Positions 53,679 through 63,737 are shown, counted from the first letter of the stretch. The stretch: DNA of 64,000 bases from Adiantum capillus-veneris (GCA_014529385.2 CM043965.1:67821690-67885689), one strand, 5' to 3'. Program-made: numbers and translations. The notes: generated by a model from the sequence alone, not told the origin.

Positions 53679-54873
53679 ATGAATGTACCATCACACTATC
53701 GAAAATTTACCATCCAGGACAGAAAAATCATCATGACACCACCAGTCAGGGAAAGAACCAACCAAGAATCTTACTATGGGCCAGAAAATGCAAAAAGAAT
53801 AGACCTCGCAGAACCAGGTGAAAAGCTTCAGCCGGTCTATATAGCAAACGATTTAGAGCCTGAAGAAGAAGAATGGCTAACACAACTTCTAAAGAAGTAT
53901 AAAGATGTGTTTGCATGGTCCTATAAAGACCTCAAAGGAGTTGATCCATCGATATGCCAACATACAATTCCTTTGAAATCGGATGCAAAACCTAGCAAAC
54001 AATGTCCTTATACATATAATGATACATTTGCTAAACGAATCAAAGAGGAGATTGATAAGCTGATGGAAGCTGATGGAAGCTGAATTCATCTATGAAATTG
54101 AACATATAGATTGGGTGTCACCCATTGTGGTAGTTCCCAAAAAGAACGGAAAACTACGAGTGTGTGTAAACCTCAAAAAGGTAAATGCAGTCACCATAAG
54201 GGATAATTATCCCTTGCCAATCACAGAACATGTACTTGAGCGGGTGGCTGGAAAACGGGCTTATTCCTTTCTGGATGGGTTTTCAGGATACAACCAACTG
54301 GCAATTGCAAGGGAGGATCAACACAAAACAGCGTTTGCCATAGAATGGGAAATTTATGCGTATCGAGTTATGCCGTTTGGCTTAACTAATGCCCCAGCTA
54401 CTTTCCAAAGGTTAATGACGCACGCGTTCAAAGAATACCTAAGAATATTCTTAGAAATATACATGGATGATCTTTGTGTACACTCTCTTCTACGAGAGGA
54501 ACATATTGACCATTTGCAAAAGGTATTTGAAAAATGCAGGACATATCGAATCTGCCTTAATTCGGAAAAGTGTATCTTTATGGTTAAGCAAGGCCGCATC
54601 TTAGGACACATTGTCTCAAGAAATGGCATAACCACTGACCTAGACAAAGTCAAAGTCATCGTAGACCTACCCAGGCCTACTAATGCAAAAAAAGTGCAAT
54701 CCTTCATGGGACACTGCGGATATTATCGAAGATTCATATACATGTATGCGGTCATCGCACAACCTCTGTATCGTTTGTTAGTGAATTTCGATTGGACCGA
54801 GGAGTGTGAAACTTCATTCCAAAAGCTGAAGGAAAACCTTATATCAGCACCTGTACTTAAAGCACCAGATTAG
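53679..54873 (+). pseudogene. Reverse transcriptase, element D
   Basis: The lead segment 53679-54083 has NVPSHYRKFTIQDRKI and FAWSYKDLKGVDPSICQH. The palm/fingers frame 54073-54873 has WVSPIVVVPKKNGKLRVCV, GYNQLAIAREDQHKTAF, MPFGLTNAPATFQRLM and YMDDLCVHS (YMDD at 54460-54471), then MGHCGYYRRFIYMYAVI. A 10-bp direct duplication (gatggaagct, about 54060-54083) joins the two frames and is the cause of the shift. Apart from that and a stop at 54871 the domain is open. Confidence 0.92.
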
Positions 54874-55301
54874 GAAAAGATATTCCATGTTCACATCGAT
54901 GCTTCTGCATATGCAATCGGAAGTATTCTGGCTCAACCTGGAGACGGAACAATGGATTTTCCAGTTTGTTATGCAAGTCGACAGTTAAACAGTGCAGAAA
55001 AGAATTACACAACCACCGAACGAGAAGGGTTAGGAATGATTTATGTTGTAAAGAAATTTCGGCATTATTTGCTCGCAAACAAATTTGTGTTCTTCACAGA
55101 TCATCAAGCTCTTTTGTATATGGTAAATAAACCATGCAATACAGGGAGAATTGTACGCTGGTTTATTATATTGCTAGAATTTGATTTCACAGTGGTGGGT
55201 AAAACCCATCTACGAGCGGATCACTTTCAAGGATACACAACGGGGAAGCTCCTGATGGAGTAGATGATGACATACCAGATGCTTATCTTTTCAATATTGA
55301 A
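54874..55301 (+). pseudogene. RNase H, element D
   Basis: It reads FHVHIDASAYAIGSILAQPG, then CYASRQLNSAEKNYTTTERE, YYVVKKFRHYLLANKF-like blocks and TDHQALLYMVN. The stop at 55261 is followed by a frame change. The RNase H is single; I see no second archaeal-type RNase H before integrase. Confidence 0.85.
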
Positions 55302-56040
55302 ATGATACCCAAATGGTCACAAGAAATTGTTAGAATTCTTTCCTTTGGAAGTAGATTTGATAATACGAAATACAGATCCAAACCACAAACAATTCGACAA
55401 ACAAAAAACTTCCAGTTGATAGCAGGACGGCTGTATCATCTAGGATCGGACCAAATCCTACGATTATGTATAAATCCGAAAGAATTCGAGTGCTACCTTG
55501 AAGAAGCACATGTCTAGGATTGTGCATTTCATTGTTCAACAGTGAAAACACACCAGAGACTGAAACAGTTAGGGGTTTACTGGCCAACTATGTATGCGGA
55601 CACACATTATTATGTTACCAATTGTACTATATGTAGTGCCAAACGACCAGTGGATCACGCGACATTGTTTCAGGTAAACATTGCACCTACATGGAGTCAA
55701 TATATCATTGATTTCTTAACCACCAGCACGTTTCCTAAGAACATAACAAGAGCACGAAAAAAAGCTATAGAGCTGGAAGCCCGTGACTTTCAATTAATTG
55801 GGAACCAACTCTATAAGCGAGGAAAAAACAGTCAACTTAGAATCTGTGCAAGTGAAAGCGAATACCTGCTGATTCTAGAACATGCACATAGCGGAGTAAG
55901 TGGAGGCCATTTTTTAGGCATAAGACGACAAAAATTGTCTTAACCGCCGGTATATGGTGGCCTACATTGCACATGGATGCTGAAGAGTTTGTAAAGCGTT
56001 GTGACGCATGTCAACGCACCAAGGTACCGATAAAGAGAGA
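55302..56040 (+). pseudogene. Two HHCC zinc modules in tandem at the integrase N-terminus, element D
   Basis: Module 1 (about 55515-55650) reads HCSTVKTHQRLKQLGVYWPT and CTICSAKRP. A linker follows with KKAIELEARDFQLIGNQLYK, then module 2 (about 55875-56025): [18 protein letters not shown] and [16 protein letters not shown]. Both halves of the linker repeat the sort of sequence that normally precedes an HHCC module (RNase H-to-integrase spacer), so a segment of about 110 codons may have been duplicated in an ancestor of C and D. One stop and one shift are present. Confidence 0.75.
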
Positions 56041-56660
56041 TGAGATGCCACTATGGCCAATGGGGGGAGCAAGAGCATTTGCAAAATGGGGCATTGATTT
56101 TGTGGGACCTATCTCACCCCCTGCATATCGAACCCATACCCAATATATCATTGTGGCTACGGACTATCTCACAAAATGGGTCGAAGCCAAGCCAAGGCAA
56201 CGCAAAAAGTAGATGCACGAACTACTACACAATTTTTGTATGAGAATGTTTTTGTACGATACGGTTTACCAATAGAAATTGTCAGTGATCGTGGGACACG
56301 TTTTCTTAATGAAGTCATTGAATATCTGCTAGAGGAATTCATGGTCATACATAGGAAATCTGCTCCATACCATCCACAGGCAAATGGACAAGCTGAGGCC
56401 ACAAATAAAACACTATGCACAGTTCTCACTAAAATAGTGTCAGAGTCAAGAACAGATTGGGATCAACAACTACACTTAACCCTATGGGCATACAGGGTAG
56501 CTTACAAAACATCGATAGGAACAACACCGTACAACATGGTGTTTGGCCTAAATGTTGTACTACCCATAGAGTTTTTAATTCCAACTCTACGAGTAGCAAA
56601 ACTCTTAGAATGGACAGGGCATGAGCTCTCTTCAAGAATAGATGATCTGAAAACCTAGAT
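56041..56660 (+). pseudogene. Integrase catalytic core (rve), element D
   Basis: It reads [20 protein letters not shown] (first Asp), YLTKWVEAK, then after a shift YGLPIEIVSDRGTRFLNEVI (second Asp) and HRKSAPYHPQANGQAEATNK (catalytic Glu). All three acidic residues are present. A single shift between 56176 and 56212 separates the first from the rest. The frame 56176-56658 is open for 160 codons. Confidence 0.9.
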
Positions 56661-57010
56661 GAAATCCTCTTGAGAGCTGTAGCTTCAATCTATGCTAAAA
56701 AGAGAAGACAAAAAGAGTTTTTTGACAAGCATGTGCGCACTAAAAAGTTCAAAACAGGTGATTATGTACTTGTTTATACTTTGAAACAACATGCCAAGAA
56801 ACTTAAAAAGCGAGGGATGGGACCCTTTGTGATTAGTGATCTATCGCAAAGTGGAGCTGTCAAGCTTGCTACATTAGCAGGTGAAGAAATGCCGAACTGG
56901 ATTAGTGGATGTCGACTGAAGAAATATCATCTACCACTCACACAGGATATGCTTCAATAAATTCATCAAGGAAAACAACGAATAAAGGAAAAACAAAGAG
57001 TATGAGAAGA
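56661..57010 (+). pseudogene. Integrase C-terminal domain, element D
   Basis: RRQKEFFDKHVRTKKFKTGD, VLVYTLKQHAKKLKKRGMGP and NWISGCRLKKYHLPLTQDML form the GPF/Y-like end domain. It matches 7000-7440 of element C. No chromodomain follows. Confidence 0.85.
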
Positions 57011-57059
57011 AGCTCAAGCAGAAGCAAAAGAACGCATTGCAAAATGAAGACTTCTGCGA

Positions 57060-57480
57060 CAACAACAACAAAGTGGAGCACCATTGCAAATCAATGTCAT
57101 TCGATTAATGAAGTTGGATGAAGACACAGTGGAGCCAATAATTGCAGTCACACTTGGTAGCAATCAAGTTAAATTGACGGTATTGCTTGATTCTGGAGCT
57201 CAAAAAAATTTGATCTCTTACGGATTATACCAACATCTCAAATCCGCAGGCCAACTTTATCCTACTCCTTAAGTGCTAGAAAGTAGTACATCACACTCGT
57301 TGACAACATTAGGCTGGATTATATTGCATGTACAAGTACATGCAATATATTTACCCACACAAATTCTATGTGGTGGAGGATGAAAGCACACAACACCCAA
57401 TGATGTTGGGACAACCTTGGCAAAAAGAGTACAATGTGCAGATAGATTGGAATGCGAATGCAGTCAAAATTCAGCATGCA
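57060..57480 (+). pseudogene. Second retropepsin-like domain (PR2) after integrase, element D
   Basis: The frame 57084-57272 reads VEPIIAVTLGSNQVKLTVLL then DSGAQKNLISYGLYQHL, with D-S-G at 57189-57197. After a stop and a shift it continues LGWIILHVQVHA and MMLGQPWQKEYNVQIDW (about 57390-57450), the C-terminal signature of retropepsins. The domain is nearly complete at about 130 residues. It is distinct in sequence from PR1 of the same element. Its position downstream of integrase is unusual, and C has the same domain in the same place. Confidence 0.7.
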
Positions 57481-57492
57481 CAAGAACAATAG

Positions 57493-58218
57493 GTGATAGC
57501 CTTTGCTCAGCAATACCGGAATAATCAGCTGCAAGCAATGCAATCACTGGAAAAAGAGCCAAAAGCAAGAATGCCACCAAAGAACAACATGATACCCAAG
57601 GCCAACAGACAGGTAAAAGCCAACCATGCTAATTACATACATACAAAGTCACCGATAGCAATGCAAAGTTCTAGGTTACCAAAACAAGGGAAACAAGTAT
57701 GGATGCGGAAGGATAGAAAGGCCATGGCAGACAAACAACAATGCAATGAAAGAATACAACCAAAGCAGATAGTTCAACCAAAAACCAAGGGCATAAAACA
57801 GATATGGATCCCAAAGAAAATCCTCAACAATAACCCAAATGTCACTCGCATTTGGATACCAAAACAAAAGCAAAAGAAACTCCCTTCAATACAAGAAACA
57901 ACAGAAGGCAGACAGCTGCATTTGAAAAAGGACAACCGACTAATGTGGATGCCAATCCGCAACAAAATAGTGGCAACCAAGGAAGTAGAAAAAAACCTAC
58001 AAAAACCAGAAAAAACAAGCTACCAATGGAAAGCAAAGGAAATACGGTCCACGGCAATTCCGGCCAAGCCAATCCTCTCCATAGAAACAACTACGGCTAT
58101 ATCAACAGTAGCGGCAAAGCGATTTCCTTTTGCAAAAAAGAAAATTAAACAGAGGGCACTAGAGTTACAACTGTTACTTGCAAAGAAAACAGGAAACCTC
58201 GACAGCGAATGCCAATAA
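57493..58218 (+). CDS. Basic tail ORF with repeated W-[IM]-[PR]-[KI] motifs, element D
   Basis: 241 codons, open to a stop at 58216. It is very rich in Lys, Gln and Asn. Motifs QVWMRKDRK (Trp 57700), QIWIPKK (57805), RIWIPKQKQ (57853), LMWMPIRNK (57946) and YQWKAKE (about 58027) recur at 48-105 bp spacing. The high charge suggests nucleic-acid binding, but that is inference. The start codon given is the first ATG and the frame may once have been continuous with PR2. Confidence 0.55.
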   Translation: MIAFAQQYRNNQLQAMQSLEKEPKARMPPKNNMIPKANRQVKANHANYIHTKSPIAMQSSRLPKQGKQVWMRKDRKAMADKQQCNERIQPKQIVQPKTKGIKQIWIPKKILNNNPNVTRIWIPKQKQKKLPSIQETTEGRQLHLKKDNRLMWMPIRNKIVATKEVEKNLQKPEKTSYQWKAKEIRSTAIPAKPILSIETTTAISTVAAKRFPFAKKKIKQRALELQLLLAKKTGNLDSECQ

Positions 58219-60155
58219 GCATCTTGCTTATTTCCTTCTCTTGCACCGCATTAATTTTTCCATGCATTGATCGAGTATGCATAAATTAGGGCCACATTAA
58301 TTGGCCAAGCATTAGCACAAATTTTTCAACCTATGCACGGCACATACTCCGAGGCGATACCTTGTCGTCCGGGAGGACTCCGACTAGGAGGGGGGAGGCA
58401 TTCTCAAATGCGGAACCAATAGCAGAAAGAGCAAAAAAGGGCATGATTTTCGACTATTTTAAGGGTTGTTGTTTGATTGCAAAATTTTTTGGACCAACCA
58501 AGTACATATGCCCTTATACAGCATGTATCTATAGATATATGGGGCCAAACGCCAAATCAAGCCCCTAGGTGTGTGTATATAAGTAGAAATAGCCATTTTT
58601 CGAGCAAAATGTTAGTAAAACGGAGAAATCTGGCCATAGAAATTGCATGTGAGTGTATATAATGTTTTACGGTGATGTTTGTGATTTATTATGATTTTTG
58701 GGGATTTTCTAGGTTTGATTTGGTATTGTCCTTTTAATTTTGCTAATTTTCAGCAGAAAAACTTCAAAAATACAAAAAATAGGTGAAAAATGGTCGTAAT
58801 GAAAAACAAAAAGATGGGGATGATCAGTGACTATAGGACAACCTATGGTACAGTTGAGGTGCAATTATGAGATTGGAGCGGAAAGCGTGTTTTGGCCTGG
58901 TTTTGACCGAAATGCCAAATTTCTGGTAAATAGAGCAAATGGAGTCCAAATCAAGAATTTTTTGAGTCTAAACTGCATCTTGCAAGAAGTTGGGAGCACA
59001 TGTCAAATTTCATGAAAAGTGGTTCGGGGACCTCCATTATAACAAATTTTCACCTCATTTTTAGCTCATTTTCACTATTGACCTTTTGGGGAGAGCTTCT
59101 GCCACCTAGAGCGAACGGACCTTCCAGCAGCTTCTACAACGCGCACGACTACCCGACGGGCTTCAGACATGAGAGGTAGGCTCACCACCTTGAGATTTTC
59201 GCACATGTTTGTCGTTTTGTCGTGAAAACTAGCGTAGGGTTCACACACAAAGCGGGTGGTAGAGACCTACAAGTAGAAGCGGCGACCTAATGGCTAACCC
59301 AAAAGCAACGAAACTTCATCGGCAGCTTACCCTAGCATAGGAGACCAGTCTTGGATGTCCAAAGGCAGTAGAAAACCATTGAGAAAAACCCTAATTCCTA
59401 GAATCCCGCAAGAGGCCACCAAATGGGAAATCGGCGAAAAGGTGCCTAAATGCTACCAAAATTCATGGGTAGGAGCATCTCAACATGCTCGACAAGTCTA
59501 TGTGACCCACATGACCAAAAAGTGACCCGAAGCGGCACTAAACTTTAGAAACGGCATCAGACACACAAAGCGTCAAATAGCTCTCGCGGCCAAACCACAT
59601 GCCCGTTTGCCACCAAGCTTCACGAGCGGCTTTCCTAGACCATCAACAACCAAGTCCTATGGTGGTAGACCACCACAAATCATCAAAGACATGTAAACGC
59701 AACCACGGGTTTTTCTAGAGCAACAAATTGCCAATTGAAGCTCCGGTGAAGCCAAAGTCGACAAAAACCATACGGCAAGGATCCCCAAGGAATCGGGAAG
59801 CTATGGAGACCAACATCAAGAAATTTCATCGCCAAAAAGCACTCCAAAAATCAAAAAACGGCTCGGAGGCTCTGAAGTCCACATAGGGAGTTAATTTCTA
59901 TCCATTTGACTTTTTTGTTGAAATTAGGCGTAAAAGGGACTCAGGGGGACCAAGGGTAGGCACTAGTGGCACATTCCATAAAAAAATCATATCTCAAGGG
60001 CATTTTTGGGCACAGATCCCAACATTTTTCATCACACACATTTTCTGAATGACCTTTACATGCTATCCACCAAGTTTCATCACATTTGGACCAACATTGA
60101 CCTCATATGCATGAAAAAACGCAAAGTTAGGGCATAGAGGCAATAATGGGCCATA
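58219..60155 (+). other. Unassigned 3' flank of element D
   Basis: This non-coding sequence starts after the tail ORF. A G-rich stretch aggaggggggagg (58387-58399) looks like a PPT, and tatataag at 58574 like a TATA box, so 58400 on may be a 3' LTR of D, but it does not match the 5' LTR at 45641-46579. The stretch 59100-59900 is somewhat GC-richer. No gene is seen. Confidence 0.4.
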
Positions 60156-60564
60156 TGTTAAGTATGGAGCCTGATTTACCCTTGTAATTTTCTGTGGTAA
60201 AAGCGCACATTTGTAAGGCCCCCATTATGAGGAGAAGCCATCGTGCGGGAAGGAAAATCACTCACCGGAAACCAAAATTTTCATAGACAAGAATCAGGGG
60301 CAACTTTAAAGGCCTCGAGGGCGGAGGCCCCCGAGACTTTTTTTTTTCGCCGGAATATTCTTTTTCGCCGGAATATTATGGCCTGACGGCGGCCGAAAAG
60401 TGGTCGGAAAACAACCGATCGGTTGGCCGATGGCCGATAGTCAATGGCCGATGGCCGGTGGTCGGAAGTCAATGGCAGGTGGCCGGTGGTCAGAAGTCAA
60501 TGGCCGGTGGCCGGTGGCCGAATTCAAAAGCGGACTTGTCTTCTCAAGGGCGTCCACACATGGG
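60156..60564 (+). repeat. Inverted partial copia LTR with an expanded GGCCGGTGG minisatellite
   Basis: It starts TGTTAAGTATGG and is the reverse complement of the outer part of the copia LTRs (compare 43700-44115 and 63445-63737), running from the LTR end to the position of the ccacacatgggc word. It carries a larger ggccgatggccggtggtcgg minisatellite (60415-60525) and an insertion with ggcctcgagggcggagg. It ends exactly at the copia RT junction (60564/60565). Confidence 0.85.
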
Positions 60565-60890
60565 TGAGTCCATCTCCACTTGCATGCTCTTCGTCCATTT
60601 TTCTTTGGATTCGTGTTGCATAGCTTCTTCATATGATTCCGGCTCTCCAGAATATGAGATCAAGAGATGGTTGAAGGAAGGAACAAACCTTTCTGGAGGT
60701 CTACTTGCTCTTGTAGATCTTCGGGGAATAGGTCGAGGTTCCTCATTTGGTTGACGTTGTTGCACATTGTCACCGTTTGTAATCCTTGAGTCTTCATCAT
60801 CCTCAAGCTCCATGTACTCATCACCTGTTTCTTTTGTTTGTTTTCTTTCCAAGTAATCTTTGTACATATTTTGTCGTTAAAAATTACATC
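60565..60890 (-). pseudogene. Reverse transcriptase N-terminal end, copia element
   Basis: The minus strand reads SGEPESYEEAMQHESKEKW then TKSMQVEMDS, the standard start of a copia RT, and breaks off at 60565. The continuation LHHNQTWELVELP is at 45645. The two ends fit together, with the insertion between them. Confidence 0.9.
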
Positions 60891-62000
60891 CCTACTCCTA
60901 AAGATTTTACTATCTTCAGGATTCCATAGGCGATACCCAAAGTCACCTTTTGCATAGCCAATGAAGAAACACTTTTTGGATTTTGCATCTAGCTTTGATC
61001 TTGGGCTTTTATCTATGTGCATGAAAGCCTCACACCCAAACACTTTGGGAAATGCATAATTCACCGGTTTACCTGTCCATGCCTCTTCTGGAACTCCCCC
61101 ATCCAATGCCGTTGAGGGTGACCGATTGATTAAGTACACGGATGTACTTATAGCTTCCGCCCAAAGCTCCGCCCAAAGCTCAAGCAGTAGGCTTGCATGT
61201 AGCCACATGCTTCGTGCTCACTCCATGATTGTCCTGTTCATCTTTTCCGAACTCCCATTTTGTTGAGGTGTCGTTGGGGTTGTCCTTTGCCTCCGAATGC
61301 CATTGCTAGCACAAAAGCTTTCAAAAGCTTGGCTGCAATATTCGCCTCCATTGTCGGATCTGAGGCATTTAACCTTGGTACATGTTTCATTCTCCACAAA
61401 GGCTTTCCATTTTTGAAATATGGAAAATACATCGGACTTATTCTTTATGACGTAAACCCATGTTTTTCAAGTCGCAGGATCTATGAATGTTACATAGTAC
61501 AATGAGCCACCAAGTGAGGGTGTACTTGCAGGACCCCAAACATCAGAATGAACCAACTCAAGTTTTTTATTTTTTCTTTCATTTCCTGATTTTTGAAATT
61601 TTACCCTCTTTTGTTTACCATAAACACAATCTTCATAGAACTCTAAGTCCACTTCTTTCAAACTTGGTAGAAGCTTCTTTGTTTGAAGGATTTGCATTCC
61701 TTTGGCACTCATATACCCAAGCCGGTAGTGCCACACCGCATTGTCAACTTCTGTAGTTGATGCACAAGCTGAAGGTTGCGTGCTAACAATACACAAGTAA
61801 AGTGTACTGACCTTTTCTCCCTTGGCAACCACCAAAGATCCCTTTGAGATCTTCCACCGTTTGTTTTCGAATGCAATGTTGTGACCTTCATCATCCAATT
61901 GTCCTATAGACATCAATTTTTTCTGAAGAGAAGGAACATGCTTGACATCTTTAAGCTTCCATTCATTTTCGTTAGCCGACAATCTCACAAGGTTCATCAT
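60891..62000 (-). pseudogene. Integrase, copia element
   Basis: The frame 61467-62069 has HYRLGYMSAKGMQILQTKKL and EDCVYGKQKRVKFQ (the first Cys of the CxxC pair is replaced by Tyr), then LVHSDVWGPASTPSLGGSLY with the first catalytic Asp. KCLRSDNGGEY and PQQNGSSEKMNRT follow in another frame (about 61240-61400), with the second Asp and the Glu. The C-terminal part (60660-61208) has a short duplicated AELWAE and continues with CFFIGYAKGDFGYRLWNPED. Three or more frame changes are present. Confidence 0.9.
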
Positions 62001-62110
62001 CTCCCAAGTATACATACCCAGAATTACCTTTGGTGTAATCTTGGAAATGTTGCTTGTGTGGTGTCGCATGGAATGAAGCCCCGAAATCTACTATCTAGGA
62101 ATTAGACACA
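62000..62110 (-). pseudogene. Protease, copia element
   Basis: In one frame the minus strand reads VDFGASFHATPHKQHF, where the active-site triplet is DFG instead of DSG. A frame change just after moves it into the integrase frame (ILGMYTWEMMNLVRL). Confidence 0.65.
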
Positions 62111-62199
62111 TTGTCTAATGAGAGAATTAGAGCATCTTGCTCTACTTTACCTGCCACATTGGCCTCCAATGTTGGCTTGTTGTCTTGAGACTCAGTCTC

Positions 62200-62958
62200 C
62201 TTCTTCTTCTTGGACTAGCAATCCTTCTTGGCGTGGCCCTTCTTGCCGCAGTTCCAACATTCAAGAACTGACTTTGTGCATGACTTGCTCCGTCTTGAGC
62301 GATCACGACCCTTTTGGTTTTTGAACCTCTCCTTAGGCCTTCCTCTTGTTTCCACTAATAGTGCAACACTTGATGATTCTCATGTGCTTCTCTTTTGCAT
62401 TTCCTCGCTTAGGAGAACACCCACAGCATCATCAAAATTAAGAGTATTTGTGCCAGAGATAGAATTACTTACAACCATCACAAGGCTGTCCCAACTATCC
62501 GCCGGTAGAGATGATAGTATAAGGAGAGCTCACACTTCGTCATTGAAATTGATTTTCACCGATCAAAGTTAACTTATGTTTGTGTTAAAGTCATTTAGGT
62601 GTTCTGCAACTGAACCATTCTCTATCATCTTTAGATTGAACAAGCACTTCATAAGAAATACCTTATTGGATGCCGATGGTTTCTCGTAGAAGTCATCAAG
62701 TGACTTCATCAAGTCCTCCCTGGTCTTCATCTCCGAAACGTTGAAGGCCACCATTGACGCCAAGCTTAACCGGATTGTTCCCAGTGCCTTTTGATCAAGG
62801 ACAATCCATGCTTCATCTGCCATCATTGCGGGCTTCTTTGCAAGACCGCCTAGTGGAAAATAGAGGTCCTTCTGGTAGAGATAGTCCTCAATCTGCATCT
62901 TCCAAGATTGTTTTTGTCGTTGAACTTCTCAATCTTGAGCTTCCCTTCCTCCGCCATA
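62200..62958 (-). pseudogene. Gag with one zinc knuckle, copia element
   Basis: It starts MAEEGKLKIEKFN at 62958, shifts, then reads MQIEDYLYQKDLYFPLGG and MVAFNVSEMKTREDLMKSLD, a copia UBN2-type Gag (62569-62898). The knuckle CWNCGKKGHAKKDC is at 62218-62259, followed by a stop. At least three frameshifts are present. Confidence 0.88.
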
Positions 62959-63012
62959 ACTCCCACTCAATTCAAGGAATCCTTTTCTTGAGATAACTTA
63001 GCTACGAGCAAA

Positions 63013-63028
63013 CCTTTCTCAGATACCA
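63013..63028 (-). other. Primer-binding site of the copia element (tRNA-iMet type)
   Basis: The minus strand reads TGGTATCTGAGAAAGG, two bases after the LTR end at 63031. It matches the usual copia PBS with one change in the first ten bases. Confidence 0.85.
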
Positions 63029-63030
63029 GT

Positions 63031-63737
63031 TGTTAGGAAATATGACGTAGCTAAATAGATATTTAAATACATTACTTAATGGAGAGAGACAGATTTATAT
63101 ACACGAGATTATAGAGTAGAGAGAGAGAGAGAGTACACACGATATACGTGGTTCACCCAATGTGGGCTACATCCACGGGAAAGCAGCCACTCAATGGCTT
63201 TAGTACTTCAAAACAAGAAGTAATTTACAAAGGGATTATACCCTTAATAGAGCTCCCACCTTGCTTCACTCTCATCACCTCACACTCACCTTGTTGGGTC
63301 AACTTCACAAACTATGAAATGTGTGTAGAAATGGCCTCCTTTTATAGGCCAAAAGGGCTGCCCTCTCTCATGAGAGGCAGCCATGTGTAGCCGCCCTTGT
63401 GTAGATAAGTCCAAATCGGACCCTCCAATCTGCCCATGTGTGGCCACCTTTTACAAGACAAGTCTGCTTTTGAATTCGGCCACCGGCCACCGACCATTGA
63501 CTTCCGGCCATCGGCCAACCGGCCAACTGACCGGTCGTTTTTCGACCACTTTCCGGCCGCCGTCCGCCATAATAGTCTGGCGAAAAGGAATTTGCTCGAA
63601 ATTGGCTGTGAAATTTTTATTTTTCAGTGAGTTATTTTTCTTCACGCACGATGGCTTCTCCTCATAATGGGGGCCTTACAAATGTATGTTTTTACCACAG
63701 AAAATTACAAGGGGTAAATCAGGCTCCATACATAACA
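63031..63737 (-). repeat. 5' LTR of the split copia element
   Basis: Plus-strand ends are TGTTAGGAAAT and CATAACA. The TATA box on the minus strand is CTATAAAAGG (63338-63348). It differs from the 3' LTR by scattered changes and a gap of about 40 bp. Confidence 0.93.
63338..63348 (-). promoter_or_regulatory. LTR TATA box (copia element)
   Basis: CTATAAAAGG on the minus strand, conserved at 43675-43685 in the partner LTR. It lies about 390 bp from the LTR start and about 310 bp before the PBS. Confidence 0.65.

Larger units (their letters stand above)
45641..58400 (+). mobile_element. Element D: Ty3/gypsy element with palindromic leader, dual-HHCC integrase and second protease
   Basis: It lies inside the copia RT. 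Order: 5' LTR (about 45641-46579), PBS (46581-46598), 1.95-kb leader with palindromes, gag-like ORFs, knuckles, linker, PR1, RT, RNase H, integrase with two HHCC modules, second protease, basic tail, and a possible PPT at 58387-58399. Coding parts are fuller than in C, with fewer stops. I cannot find a 3' LTR that matches the 5' one; beyond about 58400 lies unrelated sequence up to 60155, so the 3' end is lost or rearranged. No 5-bp TSD could be recovered. Confidence 0.85.
43368..63737 (-). mobile_element. Copia element, minus strand, split by a 14.9-kb insertion
   Basis: LTRs at 63031-63737 (5') and 43368-44115 (3') have the same 5-bp flank ACACT outside (43363-43367 and 63738-63742). This proves that they are ends of one insertion even though they lie 20 kb apart. 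Between them on the minus strand are PBS, gag with a knuckle, protease, integrase and the start of RT (63.0-60.57 kb), then the rest of RT and RNase H (45.65-44.2 kb). The break is within RT. Gag, protease and integrase carry frameshifts. Confidence 0.92.

Noticed and set aside
54886-55263. Second, archaeal-type RNase H as in Tat lineage elements
   Set aside because: Only one RNase H block set is present between RT and integrase in D and C. The extra sequence there belongs to the doubled HHCC module.
57842-58090. Hydrophobic minus-strand ORFs opposite the D tail (65-82 codons)
   Set aside because: The sense strand is Lys/Gln-rich, so its complement reads as Phe/Leu/Cys. An artefact of composition, not an env-like gene.
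58387-60155. 3' LTR of element D
   Set aside because: A PPT-like run and TATA-like box exist, but I could not align this DNA with the 5' LTR at 45641-46579, so it is not called an LTR.
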